A DNA stretch of 64,000 nucleotides from Phytopseudomonas daroniae (GCF_004327285.1 NZ_QJUI01000004.1:186001-250000); one strand, 5' to 3'; shown: positions 40,402-49,443, numbered from the stretch's first letter. The notes: generated from the letters alone by a model not told the origin. Program-made: numbers and translations.

Positions 40402-40721
40402 TCAAACACACTCTGCGCCTGACCGCTGGCACCGCGCTGCTGGCGCTCAGCAGCGCGGCTCTGGCTCACAACCCGATGTGCCAGTGCGAAGACATCGACG
40501 CCGAGCACATCCGCTGCACCGGTGGTTTTTCCGATGGCAGCGGTGCGGCCGGCGTGACTCTCGACGTGATCGGCTACGACGAGAGCATCCTGGTTCCCGG
40601 CAAGCTGGCCGAAGACTCGACCATGACCTTCAAACGTCCTGAAGGCGAGTTCTACGTGCTGTTCGATGCCGGCCCCGGGCACGTGGTGGAAATCGATCAC
40701 ACGGAAATCGAGGCCCCATGA
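40398..40721 (+). CDS. fpvJ: FpvJ-like periplasmic protein
   Basis: A 107-residue exported protein with a signal peptide (residues 1-22, ending LAHN region) and a compact mature domain with HNPMCQCEDIDAEHIRCTGG (~24-43, histidines and three cysteines) that could bind a metal or form disulfides. FpvJ (PA2405) has this place in the P. aeruginosa operon. Overlaps fpvH by 4 bases and fpvK by 4 bases. Confidence 0.85.
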   Translation: MIKHTLRLTAGTALLALSSAALAHNPMCQCEDIDAEHIRCTGGFSDGSGAAGVTLDVIGYDESILVPGKLAEDSTMTFKRPEGEFYVLFDAGPGHVVEIDHTEIEAP

Positions 40722-41284
40722 CGGTTCAGGTCGTACGCCCCGCCGGTGCCGGTCATGAAACCCTCTACGTGCTGTTGCTGTGCCTGGCCATTCTGCTGGC
40801 AGCCGGCTCGGTCGTGGCATGGCATGGCGTGACGGAAAGCGAAACCAGTATCGAGGGCCATCAGATCGATGCCCGTCGTGACCTCACGGCCGCCGAACAG
40901 GGCATCTACGCCGACCTGCGCGTGGCCTTCGACGAGATCCAGATCCGCCGTGATGAAGAACAGACGCTGCTAAGCCCCGAAGAGCTGGCCGAAGAAGGCT
41001 TCCCGCCCTTCGCCGCCGATGCCAGCGCGACCAGTCGTGGTAGCCACCAGTGGCAGTTGCTGCCTGGTGATGAGCCTGCCTATTTCGGTGCCAGCCAGGC
41101 GCTGGAGGTTGCCGGCTCGTTGCTCATGCTGGCTGACGCGGAACATGCCCAGGCCGATGTCTGGCTCAACCGCACCAGCGCCAGCGCACCTTCCAGCCTG
41201 GACGCGCAAAGCCTGATCGCTGCCGGCTGGCAGCAGATCGCCTCCCAGTACGACGCAGGTGTGACCCGGCAACATCGCCACTGA
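40718..41284 (+). CDS. fpvK: FpvK-like membrane-anchored protein (DUF6162)
   Basis: A 188-residue protein with a single N-terminal TM helix (~15-36, YVLLLCLAILLAAGSVVAW) and a periplasmic acidic domain. It ends in TRQHRH. It fills the fpvK (PA2406) slot; FpvK works with FpvG, FpvH and FpvJ in iron release, though its own biochemistry is poorly known. 36 bases separate it from fpvC. Confidence 0.83.
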   Translation: MTVQVVRPAGAGHETLYVLLLCLAILLAAGSVVAWHGVTESETSIEGHQIDARRDLTAAEQGIYADLRVAFDEIQIRRDEEQTLLSPEELAEEGFPPFAADASATSRGSHQWQLLPGDEPAYFGASQALEVAGSLLMLADAEHAQADVWLNRTSASAPSSLDAQSLIAAGWQQIASQYDAGVTRQHRH

Positions 41285-41320
41285 TCGCCTCCGACTCCCC
41301 CGACAGAAGACCGCTCGCCA

Positions 41321-42256
41321 ATGCCCATTTCTCGCCCGTTCCGTGCACGTCCCCTGCTGTCACGCCTGGCCATCGGCCTGTTCACCCTGCTGTTCATCGG
41401 CGCCGCCAGTGCCGCCGACGCCAAACGCCTGCGTATCGGCATCACCTTGCACCCCTATTACAGCTACGTGAGCAACATCGTCGGCGACAAGGCCGAAGTG
41501 GTGCCGCTGATTCCGGCCGGCTTCAACCCGCACGCCTATGAGCCGCGCTCGGAAGACATCAAGCGCATTGGCTCGCTGGATGTGGTGGTGCTCAATGGCG
41601 TCGGTCACGACGATTTCGCCGACCGCATGATCGCCGCCAGCGAAAAGCCGGATATCAATGTCATCGAAGCCAACGCCAACGTACCGCTGCTGGCCGCTAC
41701 CGGGATTGCCGCCCGTGGCGCCGGCAAGGTGGTCAACCCGCACACCTTCCTGTCGATCAGCGCCTCCATTGCGCAGATCAACAACATCGCCCGGGAACTG
41801 GGCAAGCTCGATCCGGCCAACGCCAAGACCTACACGCAGAATGCCCGCGCCTACGGCAAACGCCTGCGCAAACTGCGCGCCGACGCCCTCGCTCAACTGA
41901 CCGAAGCACCGAATGCCGACCTGCGTGTGGCCACTGTACACGCGGCCTATGACTACCTGCTGCGCGAATTCGGCCTGGAAGTCACCGCGGTGGTGGAACC
42001 GGCCCACGGCATCGAGCCAAGCCCCAGCCAGTTGAAGAAGACCATCGACCAGTTGCGTGAACTGGACGTGAAAGTGATCTTCTCCGAGCTGGATTTCCCG
42101 TCCACCTATGTCGACACCATCCAGCGTGAGTCGGGCGTCAAGCTCTACCCGCTGTCGCACATTTCCTACGGCGAATACACCGCGGACAAGTACGAGAAGG
42201 AAATGATCAACAACATGAACACCGTGGTGCGCGCCATCCAGGAAGCCGGCAAATGA
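41321..42256 (+). CDS. fpvC: FpvC-like cluster-A9 metal/siderophore binding protein
   Basis: A 311-residue periplasmic binding protein of the ZnuA-like family, with an N-terminal signal (~residues 10-31, FTLLLFIGAASA-type). Putative ligand residues are in HPYYSYV (~44), GFNPHAYEP (~67-75), NPHTFLS (~142-148), EPAHGIEPS (~224-232) and ELDFPSTYVDTI. In P. aeruginosa FpvC is one of two binding proteins of the FpvDE importer and binds ferripyoverdine or iron. Overlaps fpvD by 4 bases. ZnuA function would be the alternative on homology alone, but operon context decides. Confidence 0.9.
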   Translation: MPISRPFRARPLLSRLAIGLFTLLFIGAASAADAKRLRIGITLHPYYSYVSNIVGDKAEVVPLIPAGFNPHAYEPRSEDIKRIGSLDVVVLNGVGHDDFADRMIAASEKPDINVIEANANVPLLAATGIAARGAGKVVNPHTFLSISASIAQINNIARELGKLDPANAKTYTQNARAYGKRLRKLRADALAQLTEAPNADLRVATVHAAYDYLLREFGLEVTAVVEPAHGIEPSPSQLKKTIDQLRELDVKVIFSELDFPSTYVDTIQRESGVKLYPLSHISYGEYTADKYEKEMINNMNTVVRAIQEAGK

Positions 42257-43011
42257 CTGCAGCCGAAAACCTGAATACGGTCACCGCCGTGGGCCCGACC
42301 ATCGATTTTCAGCAGGTCAACCTGGTGCTGGGCCGCACCCGGATCCTCGAAAACGTCACCTTTCAGGTGCAGCCGGGCAGCGTGCATGCGCTGGTCGGCC
42401 CCAACGGCGGCGGCAAGAGCTCGCTGATCAAGACCCTGCTAGGCCAGATGCCCCATCAGGGCAAGCTCAGCCTGCAGTGGCCCGGTGCCGTCGGCACCAT
42501 CGGCTACGTGCCCCAGGCTCTGGAATTCGACCGCGGCCTGCCAATGACCGTGGACGATTTCATGGCTGCCATGTGCCAGCGTCGTCCGGCCTTTCTCGGC
42601 CTGTCCAAGCACTACGCAGAGGCCATCGATGATGCCCTGATGCGCGTAGGCATGCAGGAGAAGCGCAAGCGGCGCATGGGCGCGCTGTCCGGTGGTGAGC
42701 GTCAGCGCGTACTGTTGGCCCAGGGACTGATCCCCGCACCGCAGTTGCTGGTACTCGACGAACCGATGTCGGCATTGGACGAAGCCGGCATCCAGGTCTT
42801 CGAACGCCTGCTCGGCGACTGGCGCCGCGCCGGCATCAGCGTGCTGTGGATCGAGCACGATCTGGAGGCGGTCAAGCGTCTGGCCGATCGTGTCACCGGC
42901 CTCAGCCGCCGCGTGCTGTTCGACGCACCGCCAGCCGAAGCCCTGACCCCGGAGCGCCTGCTCAGCCTGTTCTCCACCCACGCACGCGCCGCGGAGACCT
43001 CGCTGCCATGA
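42253..43011 (+). CDS. fpvD: FpvD-like ABC transporter ATP-binding protein
   Basis: A 252-residue ABC ATPase with Walker A GPNGGGKSSL (~53-62), signature LSGGERQRVLLAQGL (~143-157), Walker B LLVLDEPMSALDEAG (~163-177) and switch His IEHDLE. It powers the FpvE permease. In P. aeruginosa FpvCDEF imports iron or iron-chelate after FpvG-dependent release. Overlaps fpvC and fpvE by 4 bases each. Confidence 0.92.
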   Translation: MTAAENLNTVTAVGPTIDFQQVNLVLGRTRILENVTFQVQPGSVHALVGPNGGGKSSLIKTLLGQMPHQGKLSLQWPGAVGTIGYVPQALEFDRGLPMTVDDFMAAMCQRRPAFLGLSKHYAEAIDDALMRVGMQEKRKRRMGALSGGERQRVLLAQGLIPAPQLLVLDEPMSALDEAGIQVFERLLGDWRRAGISVLWIEHDLEAVKRLADRVTGLSRRVLFDAPPAEALTPERLLSLFSTHARAAETSLP

Positions 43012-43910
43012 TCGACTACGAACAGTTCCGCCTGATGATTCAGGGCTGGGCGTCCTCCGGCTATCTGCCTGAAGCGCTGGCCTACGGCTTCGTCATCAAC
43101 GCACTGCTCGCCGGCCTGCTGATCGGCCCGGTACTGGGCGGCCTCGGCACCCTGGTGGTGGTCAAGCGCTTCGCCTTCTTCTCCGAAGCGGTCGGCCACG
43201 CAGCGCTGACCGGCGTGGCCATCGGCATCCTGCTCGGCGAGCCCTACACCGGCCCTTACGGCGCCCTGTTCGGCTACGCTCTGCTGTTCGGCATCCTGCT
43301 CAATTACCTGCGCAACCGCACCGGCCTGGCCCCGGACACGCTGATCGGTGTGTTCCTCTCGGTGTCCCTGGCCATGGGCGCCAGCCTGCTGCTGATTCTC
43401 GCTGGACGCATCAACGTGCACATCCTGGAGAACGTCCTGTTCGGCTCGGTGCTGACGGTCAACGGCATGGATCTGCTGGTCTTGCTGGTAGTCGGCGCTC
43501 TGGTGATGGGCCTGGCACTGCCGCTGTACAACCGCATCATGCTCGCCAGTTTCAATCCGCAACTGGCGGCCGTGCGCGGCGTGGCCGTGAAGAGCCTGGA
43601 TTATCTGTTCGTGATCCTGGTGACGCTGATCACCGTGGCCGCAGTCAAGGTCATCGGCGCCATTCTGGTCGGTGCCCTGCTGGTGATTCCGGCCGCAGCG
43701 GCGCGTCTGCTCAGCCAATCGCTGAAAGGTTTCTTCTGGCTGTCGGTGCTGATCGCCACCGTCAGCACACTGCTCGGCATTCTCATGCCCATCGTGCTGG
43801 ATCTGCCGATCCCCTCCGGTGCCGCGATCATTCTGGTCGCCGGTTTCACCTTCGCCCTCGCCGCCATCGCACGCGGCGTCGTACCAAGCCTGAAAGGGAA
43901 CCTGGGATGA
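43008..43910 (+). CDS. fpvE: FpvE-like ABC transporter permease
   Basis: A 300-residue polytopic membrane protein of the ZnuB/FhuC-independent ABC-3 family, start at the ATG 43008 that overlaps the ATPase stop. About eight TM segments; conserved GHAALTGVAIGILLG (~64-78) is typical of ABC-3 permeases for Mn/Zn/Fe chelates. It is the membrane channel of FpvCDEF. Confidence 0.92.
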   Translation: MIDYEQFRLMIQGWASSGYLPEALAYGFVINALLAGLLIGPVLGGLGTLVVVKRFAFFSEAVGHAALTGVAIGILLGEPYTGPYGALFGYALLFGILLNYLRNRTGLAPDTLIGVFLSVSLAMGASLLLILAGRINVHILENVLFGSVLTVNGMDLLVLLVVGALVMGLALPLYNRIMLASFNPQLAAVRGVAVKSLDYLFVILVTLITVAAVKVIGAILVGALLVIPAAAARLLSQSLKGFFWLSVLIATVSTLLGILMPIVLDLPIPSGAAIILVAGFTFALAAIARGVVPSLKGNLG

Positions 43911-44794
43911 CCCATAGACTTCACCACCTGGGCCTCGCCCTGCTCCTCAGCCTGCCCGGCCTCGCCCTGGCCAAGGACGTCAGCGTTCTGGTCTCGCAAC
44001 CCATCACCTTTGGCCTTGCCAGTGATCTGCTGGAAGGCACCCCGGTGCGCATCGAGCGTGCCGCCCCCGCCAACCTGCCGGCCAGCCGCCAGGTGTCGTA
44101 CTTCGCCGGCCGTGGCGCTAGCACGCTGCACAAGGTCGCGGCCGACGCCGACGCCGCCATCGCCCTGCGCTCGCTATGGCCGGAAGACCCGCTCTACCCC
44201 ATGGCTCGACGCAGCAATATCCGTATCGTTGAAATCGACGCCGCACGGCCGGTGGATGGCGCCCTGCCGGGCATCGCCACCCAGGCCGAGAGTGCAGGCG
44301 AAAACGACCTGGCCAGCTATCCATGGCTGGCGATCAATAACATGGGCCGCATGGCCGACGTGATGGCCGCCGACCTGGTACGCCTGGCTCCGGATGCCAA
44401 AGGCAAGGTCGAGCAGAACCTGGCCACGCTCAAGCAGCGTCTGCTCAAGCTCAATGCCCGCAGCGAAGCCGAACTGGCCAAAGCCGACAACCTGTCCGTC
44501 TACAGCCTCAGCAACCGTCTGGATTATCTGGTCAGCGGCCTCAACCTGGATCTGGTCAGCAGCGACAGTCGTGACGACCGCGACTGGGATACCGAGTCCC
44601 TGAACGCGCTGACCACCGCGCTGAAGGAAGACGACGTGGCATTGGTGCTGCATCACCGCAAGCCGTCTCAGCCGGTGGCGGACGCGGTCAAAGCCGCAGG
44701 CATTGCACTGCTGGTGCTGGAAACCGAAAACGATGACCCGCTGGCCGAACTGGAAGGCAACGTCGACAGCCTGGTAAAAGCCCTGACGCACTAG
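43907..44794 (+). CDS. fpvF: FpvF-like second binding protein
   Basis: A 295-residue exported protein, signal peptide ~1-22 (LSLPGLALA). It has the cluster-A9-like layout but lacks the histidine-rich metal ligands of FpvC. In P. aeruginosa FpvF is the second binding protein of this importer and both contribute to ferripyoverdine handling. Last gene of the operon; a good terminator follows 6 bases after its stop. Confidence 0.88.
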   Translation: MTHRLHHLGLALLLSLPGLALAKDVSVLVSQPITFGLASDLLEGTPVRIERAAPANLPASRQVSYFAGRGASTLHKVAADADAAIALRSLWPEDPLYPMARRSNIRIVEIDAARPVDGALPGIATQAESAGENDLASYPWLAINNMGRMADVMAADLVRLAPDAKGKVEQNLATLKQRLLKLNARSEAELAKADNLSVYSLSNRLDYLVSGLNLDLVSSDSRDDRDWDTESLNALTTALKEDDVALVLHHRKPSQPVADAVKAAGIALLVLETENDDPLAELEGNVDSLVKALTH

Positions 44795-44800
44795 CAACGA

Positions 44801-44836
44801 AAAGGCCCGATGCGCATGCATCGGGCCTTTTCTTTT
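44801..44836. terminator. Bidirectional terminator between fpvF and the small reverse ORF
   Basis: Perfect stem AAAGGCCCGATGC / GCATCGGGCCTTT with a 4-base loop, followed by TTCTTTT on the forward strand and TTTTCGTT on the reverse. It separates the fpv operon from the convergent small ORF. Confidence 0.88.
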
Positions 44837-44898
44837 GATTCTGGCAAATGGGCTGTACGGATTGTCGTTCAAGTCCCCATCTGGCCTCAGGCGAGCAT

Positions 44899-44985
44899 TT
44901 ACAGCTCGGTTGCGTCTTCAGCGAACTCGGGCACGTCCTGTTCCAGGGCGCGGGACTCGAGCAGTTCTTCCTGATAATCGTCCAT
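44899..44985 (-). CDS. Small ORF, 28 residues, acidic
   Basis: Reads MDDYQEELLESRALEQDVPE then FAEDATEL, a highly acidic amphipathic sequence, ending TAA. AAAAGGAGAAGAGAG before the ATG is a very strong SD, better than most neighbouring genes, and the terminator at 44801-44836 follows downstream, both of which argue that this is translated. It lies on the same strand as epsC, 87 bases beyond its stop, and could be co-transcribed with it or use its own promoter. I do not recognise a family. Confidence 0.6.
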   Translation of the reverse strand: MDDYQEELLESRALEQDVPEFAEDATEL

Positions 44986-45072
44986 CTCTCTTCTCCTTTT
45001 TTCTCTTTGGTCTCGCACCGAGTCTAAGAAATTTCGGTGACTATCCTGTGACACAGATCAAGCCATCGCAGT

Positions 45073-46035
45073 TCAGCATTCACGTTGCTGGGCACTGGCC
45101 TGGGATACGTTACTACCAGGCTCGACGCTGCGGGTGAGCCAGACGTTACCGCCGATTACCGAGCCTTTGCCGATGGTGATGCGGCCGAGAATGGTGGCAC
45201 CGGCATAGATCACCACATCGTCCTCGACGATCGGGTGACGCGGCTGGCCCTTGTGCAGCTGGCCGCTTTCGTCACTGGTGAAGCGCTTGGCACCCAGGGT
45301 AACGGCCTGATAGATGCGCACATGGTTGCCGATGATCGCGGTCTCGCCGATCACCACGCCGGTACCATGGTCGATAAAGAAGCTGTGGCCGATCTGCGCG
45401 CCCGGATGGATATCGATACCAGTGGCACCATGAGCAGTTTCTGCAGCAATACGTGCCAGCAGCGGCAAGCCGGCGCGATACAGATGATGAGCCAATCGGT
45501 GGTAAATCACCGCCAGCACGCCGGGGTAGCACAGCAGCACTTCGTCGACACTGCGCGCCGCCGGGTCGCCGTTGTAAGCCGCCACCACGTCCTGATCGAG
45601 CAGGCGACGCAATGCCGGTAATGCGGCAGCAAAGTCACGGACGACGGCAACCGCCTGCTGATCCATCTGATCAGAACCCTCACCGCGCTGCCGCGCCGCA
45701 TAACGCAGCTCCAGACGCACTTGCGCCACCAGGCCGTTCAGTGCCCGATCCAGTGTGTGGCCGACGTAGTAGTCCTCGCTTTCCTCACGCAGCTCGGCCG
45801 GCCCCAAACGCATCGGGAACAGTGCGCCACACAGCCCACTGAGAATTGTCGCCACTGCCTGGCGCGACGGCAGCTCACGACCGCCGAGCTCGGGATCGCG
45901 CCCAGAACGGTTACGCCACTCGGCGCGGGCCGCACGTAAGCCGGCGACGGTCTGCTCCAACTGCCAGTTGATCGAATGGGACGAACCCTCTGCCTCGGTG
46001 CCACCAACATTGCTGGTGGCAAACTCGCTGTTCAT
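45073..46035 (-). CDS. epsC: EpsC-type serine O-acetyltransferase
   Basis: A 320-residue cytoplasmic enzyme that acetylates serine to O-acetylserine, the precursor of cysteine. The C-terminal left-handed beta-helix of hexapeptide repeats (GIDIHPGAQIGHSFFIDHGT and TIGKGSVIGGNVWLT) is the acyltransferase domain with catalytic His; the N-terminal ~180 residues are the helical domain of the long EpsC form. CysE-like activity is family knowledge. The upstream ~125 bp include an AT-rich stretch with CAAATA / TATTTG symmetry (46117-46137), a possible operator. Confidence 0.9.
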   Translation of the reverse strand: MNSEFATSNVGGTEAEGSSHSINWQLEQTVAGLRAARAEWRNRSGRDPELGGRELPSRQAVATILSGLCGALFPMRLGPAELREESEDYYVGHTLDRALNGLVAQVRLELRYAARQRGEGSDQMDQQAVAVVRDFAAALPALRRLLDQDVVAAYNGDPAARSVDEVLLCYPGVLAVIYHRLAHHLYRAGLPLLARIAAETAHGATGIDIHPGAQIGHSFFIDHGTGVVIGETAIIGNHVRIYQAVTLGAKRFTSDESGQLHKGQPRHPIVEDDVVIYAGATILGRITIGKGSVIGGNVWLTRSVEPGSNVSQASAQQREC

Positions 46036-46116
46036 TGAAACCTCAACTCACGCTGCGACCGGCACCCATGGCCAGCCCCTATGGACATGGACGATACGGC
46101 GCTCCCGCGCACGCCC

Positions 46117-46137
46117 TCAAATATCCAATGATTATTT
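46117..46137. promoter_or_regulatory. AT-rich inverted repeat CAAATA-N9-TATTTG upstream of epsC
   Basis: 6-bp arms flank a nine-base spacer in the region 80-105 bp upstream of the epsC start (reverse strand), the lowest-GC stretch in this gap. May be a regulatory site; CysB-type sulfur control is one conceivable explanation, not shown by sequence. Confidence 0.3.
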
Positions 46138-46161
46138 GCTTAGTCTCAAAAGGCATATGGA

Positions 46162-48237
46162 TCAGTTATCCTGCGGCGCGAGCCCCGGCGCCATGCTCGC
46201 GATACGCAGCGCCAGGCCCTCATAAGGCTCGAGCTGAATATGCAATTCGCCGTTGGCAGACAGATCCCCCAGCAGCCGCTCATGGATGATATCCACGACC
46301 GGCCCAGGCTCGACATGCTCCAGGGTGATCACCTCACTCAGCGCCTCTGCAGCGAAATTCAGCGCCGTCACCTGGATGCCACGTCCGGCCGGCAACTCAT
46401 GCACCATGATCAGCAACGCCGGGTGACAGGTCACCGGCACCGCGATCTGCCGGCTGGACGCCACACCATGGGAGCGCCGTGCCGCGAACATGCGCCGTGC
46501 CTGAGAGGCGAACGACTGCGGATCCTGCAACTGCTCGCCAAGGCTGCCGTACAACTGACGTGCACGCGGCAGGCCTTCGGCGGAGAGCAGTGACTCGGGA
46601 TCGAGATCGACCAGGTCGTAACCGCCGCGGTTGATCCAGCGCGTGTCGCCGTCGGCGATCAGCTCTGCCACCTGCTGTGCATCGAGCGGCAGTGCGCCGA
46701 CCAGATCCCAGCCGGAAAGCGCCACCACGCCGGGTTGCATGGCATTGAACATCAGCAACAGCAGGTGCACGCGGCGAATCTGCTCGATGTCGGTTTCGTT
46801 GATCGCATCCAGATCACGGATGCCCAGTGCCGCGGTGATGATACTGACGGTGGTGCAAGCCACGCCGTTGGTGACGAATTTCAGGTTGTAGGGCGCATGC
46901 TCGCCGGTCAGGCGCTCGTACATCTCGCCGCGAATATGTTCGCGCAGGATGCTGCCAGGCAAGTGCTGACCACGGAACATGTAGGTATCGTTGGCGTGCA
47001 GCGTCCAGAAATGCACCAGTTCCAGCGTCAGTTCATCGTGGTTCTGCAGCGCGTGAATCAGCGAGGCGGGATCGATGCCGAAATCGTGCATCTGCTGCAT
47101 CATCAGGCGCAGGAACTCCACCTCCCCCGTCAACAGCGCGTGCTGGTAGGCCGGGCGGGTGATGAAGTCGTAAGACAGATCCGCCCCGCCCTGGGACATC
47201 GCAGCGATATCGTCCAGGGTCAGGTTCAGCTCCTGGAAGCTGAACGCCCCCGCCTTGCGGATCATGCCGGCGAGCAATTGGTTACCGGTCAACGACAGCG
47301 GATGGCTCTCCGACCAGGCATTGCCGTGGCTACGTCGCTCGACGCCGAGGAAGCCGTTGGCGTCCAGGCGCAACACCCGTGAGCCAATCACGTCGATGGC
47401 ATGCAGGGACTCGCCGGTGACCAGTTGCTGGGCGGCAAAGCTCGGATCCAGCCAGTTCAGCGATGGCTGACCCTCTTTGAAATAGTGCAGGTACACCCAG
47501 CGCCGCACCTTGCCATCCACACCGGTGATCTCGCCGGTGGCGCTCCAGTCGGTTTCCTTGACGCCCGGCTCGAAGAAGATCACCCGCTGCAACTGGCCGA
47601 CGATGTAATGCTTGTCACGCAGGGCATCGACCACTGCCGGTGACAGGTTCACCGAATCACGGCCCTCGGCCAGCGGCGGCAACAATGCCCAGTCCGCCTC
47701 GGCAATCTCCACCATGTGATAGAGCCCGGGGTAATCGCCGTAGGCCATTTCCGCCAGGCGAAAGTCCGCGCCCTTGCCAGTATGTGAAGGGATGGAGTCA
47801 TCGATGGTGACCGCATTGTGCGCAGCCGCCACCCGGCTCAGATGAACCAGTTGCTCCTCGCTACCGAAACGCGGGTCGATCTCCAGGCTGATGCGGTCGA
47901 AGTTGCCATCGACGGTCGGTATGTACTCGCGCCCCTGCAAACCGCCCGCACGCCGCAGCGGCCCGTTGTGGATACCCTGCACACCCAGCTCCGAAAGCGC
48001 TGTCCAGAGACGTTCGTCCCCCAGAGCCTGGAGCACCGAGCCACCTGGCGCAGTGATGATCGCCGCCGGGTACACCGCCAGCCACACCGAGGCGACCGCA
48101 GTAACGCTGCGTGGGCGGGCCAATGCATAAGGCTGCTGCCACAGCCGCGCTTGCCCCGAATAGAGATGCGTACGCTGGCGGGCCGCATGCAACATGGACT
48201 GCTCGACCAACCAGTTGATCTGTTGTTCATCTGCCAT
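46162..48237 (-). CDS. treS: Trehalose synthase (maltose alpha-D-glucosyltransferase), Pseudomonas type
   Basis: A 691-residue GH13 enzyme converting maltose to trehalose. I chose the ATG at 48235-48237, giving [20 protein letters not shown], because the reading frame upstream runs through repeat DNA. GH13 signatures: [12 protein letters not shown] with the nucleophile Asp, FQELNLT with the acid/base Glu, and LQNHDELT with the third Asp. From memory it resembles the ~690-residue trehalose synthase described from P. stutzeri; this is knowledge-based and was not checked. Upstream are a solo family 1 MITE end and a family 3 element, so its promoter lies in repeat-rich DNA. Role: trehalose for osmoprotection or glycogen/maltose interconversion. 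Confidence 0.9.
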   Translation of the reverse strand: MADEQQINWLVEQSMLHAARQRTHLYSGQARLWQQPYALARPRSVTAVASVWLAVYPAAIITAPGGSVLQALGDERLWTALSELGVQGIHNGPLRRAGGLQGREYIPTVDGNFDRISLEIDPRFGSEEQLVHLSRVAAAHNAVTIDDSIPSHTGKGADFRLAEMAYGDYPGLYHMVEIAEADWALLPPLAEGRDSVNLSPAVVDALRDKHYIVGQLQRVIFFEPGVKETDWSATGEITGVDGKVRRWVYLHYFKEGQPSLNWLDPSFAAQQLVTGESLHAIDVIGSRVLRLDANGFLGVERRSHGNAWSESHPLSLTGNQLLAGMIRKAGAFSFQELNLTLDDIAAMSQGGADLSYDFITRPAYQHALLTGEVEFLRLMMQQMHDFGIDPASLIHALQNHDELTLELVHFWTLHANDTYMFRGQHLPGSILREHIRGEMYERLTGEHAPYNLKFVTNGVACTTVSIITAALGIRDLDAINETDIEQIRRVHLLLLMFNAMQPGVVALSGWDLVGALPLDAQQVAELIADGDTRWINRGGYDLVDLDPESLLSAEGLPRARQLYGSLGEQLQDPQSFASQARRMFAARRSHGVASSRQIAVPVTCHPALLIMVHELPAGRGIQVTALNFAAEALSEVITLEHVEPGPVVDIIHERLLGDLSANGELHIQLEPYEGLALRIASMAPGLAPQDN

Positions 48238-48294
48238 AGCGATCCCGTGGTTCGAGAGAAAGGATCGCGAACGGCCGCGCCGTCCGCCGGTTCC

Positions 48295-48314
48295 AGGGTC
48301 TGTTGACGTTTCAG
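48295..48314 (+). repeat. Solo terminal repeat of MITE family 1
   Basis: AGGGTCTGTTGACGTTTCAG, identical to the left end of copy A over 20 bases, with no partner end nearby. Located in the 5' region of treS, presumably a relic of an excision or truncated insertion. Confidence 0.65.
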
Positions 48315-48366
48315 AACCGGCATGGCTGGCTTCGTTCAGACTGAATGACCGACGCGCCGCAAAGGC

Positions 48367-48391
48367 TGAACAGGCTCTTAGAGCCTGTTCA
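48367..48391. repeat. Abutting family 3 ends around TTA
   Basis: TGAACAGGCTC-TTA-GAGCCTGTTCA, a perfect palindrome with 11-bp arms. It is a right-type end and a left-type end meeting head to head across the TTA target. The left part is otherwise a solo end. Confidence 0.7.
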
Positions 48392-48670
48392 CGATCTTTG
48401 TGCACTTGGCAAACAGGAACCCGTATCCCTATAGATCGGCGGCAATGTGGCGTAAGCGGACGGTCGGTGACCCGCGTTGAACCATGGATCACGGCCTTCG
48501 GCCCCGGATTACGCCTGCGGCTAATCCAGGCTACGTTCGGCCACGACCTGTAGCTTGGATTAGCCCGTAGGATGGGTGAAACCCATCAATTTCCGATGGG
48601 TTTCACCCATCCTACGACTGTCCGCTCCCGCCTTTCTGCTGTCATTGCTCGAAAGATCGTGAACAGGTTC
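48381..48670 (+). mobile_element. MITE-like element, family 3
   Basis: A 290-bp non-coding element bounded by GAGCCTGTTCACGATCTTT and its complement (one mismatch) and flanked by a TTA duplication (48378-48380 and 48671-48673). Such GAGCCTGTTCA ends with a TNA target are like the IS5 group; transposase absent. It contains a 21-bp-arm hairpin (48567-48615). The right TTA is the TAA stop of the cytochrome c gene. Confidence 0.75.
48567..48615. repeat. Perfect 21-bp inverted repeat
   Basis: GTAGGATGGGTGAAACCCAT plus C pairs with its exact complement across a 7-base loop (AATTTCC). It is a GTAGGGTGGG-type extragenic palindrome, also seen in altered form at 16724 and 63724. Confidence 0.8.
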
Positions 48671-49102
48671 TTAGTGAACCTGCTGGGACTGTAGATAGAG
48701 CAGCAGGCTGTCGATCTTTTCCTGATCGCCGATTCCCCAGAAGCGCATCTTGTTACCGGGTACCACCTCATCGGAATCCCTGATGAAGTCGCTGAGTGTC
48801 TCCCGGCTCCAGACCACCTTGGAGTCCTTCATGGCAGGCGAATAACGGTAGTCGCCCGTCGACCCTGCATGTCGACCAAGAATGCCATTGAGCTGAGGGC
48901 CGAAGGCTGCGCGCGCCCCCGGCCCGACGTTGTGGCAATTGCCACAACTGCGTTTGAACAGCGCCTCGCCGGCAGCGAGATTCGCTTCGGCATGAGCCAT
49001 GCCAGGAGCGCACAGCGCCGCTGCCACGACCAGCAGGCAGCGGCCGAGAAAGCGTTGGGAAGATCGGTATGCGGCGATTTTTCTGATGCGAAAGCCTGAC
49101 AT
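48671..49102 (-). CDS. Cytochrome c family protein
   Basis: A 143-residue exported monohaem cytochrome. The ATG at 49100-49102 gives MSGFRIRKIAAYRSSQRFLG; the upstream frame runs into MITE copy C and is not protein-like. The signal peptide (~20-42, ending GMAHA) precedes EANLAAGEALFKRSC, haem motif CGNCH (~57-61) and distal methionine in NKMRFWGIGDQEK (~118-130). It is a class I cytochrome c by size; redox partner unknown. The TAA stop is the TTA target duplicate of a family 3 element, so the native 3' end may have been trimmed. Confidence 0.85.
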   Translation of the reverse strand: MSGFRIRKIAAYRSSQRFLGRCLLVVAAALCAPGMAHAEANLAAGEALFKRSCGNCHNVGPGARAAFGPQLNGILGRHAGSTGDYRYSPAMKDSKVVWSRETLSDFIRDSDEVVPGNKMRFWGIGDQEKIDSLLLYLQSQQVH

Positions 49103-49148
49103 CTGCACGGGATAATTCGGTCGTACGAAGGGGCCGGTAGTATGCCCT

Positions 49149-49413
49149 AGGGTCTGTTGACATTTCAGCACGACCGCGCCGGAGCCCGTTTTGCCGCGAG
49201 GCAAGGCACGAGCCGCGAAGTTTGGCTGGCCAAATGAGCCGGCGAGAAACGCAGCATCGCGACAAAACGGGCCCGGCCCTGCGGGTTGCGCGGGAAATCT
49301 CGCCATGCGTTGTTGGAGGACTTGGCAAGGGAACACCATTACCGGCGTCCTCCGCCTAGCCTGGCGAGATTTCTCGCGGCAACGCGGCTTGCGCTGAAAC
49401 GTCAACAGACCCT
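49149..49413 (+). mobile_element. MITE-like element, family 1 copy C
   Basis: A 265-bp copy in the same orientation as copy A, ends AGGGTCTGTTGACATTTCAG and GCTGAAACGTCAACAGACCC plus T. If the element is taken as GGGTCTG...CAGACCC it is flanked on both sides by TA, like a TA-target transposon. Both internal hairpin arms are complete. It separates the cytochrome c gene promoter region from the flavoprotein gene. Confidence 0.85.
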
Positions 49414-49443
49414 AACAGATACTGTTCATTGACCTACGCTCGT

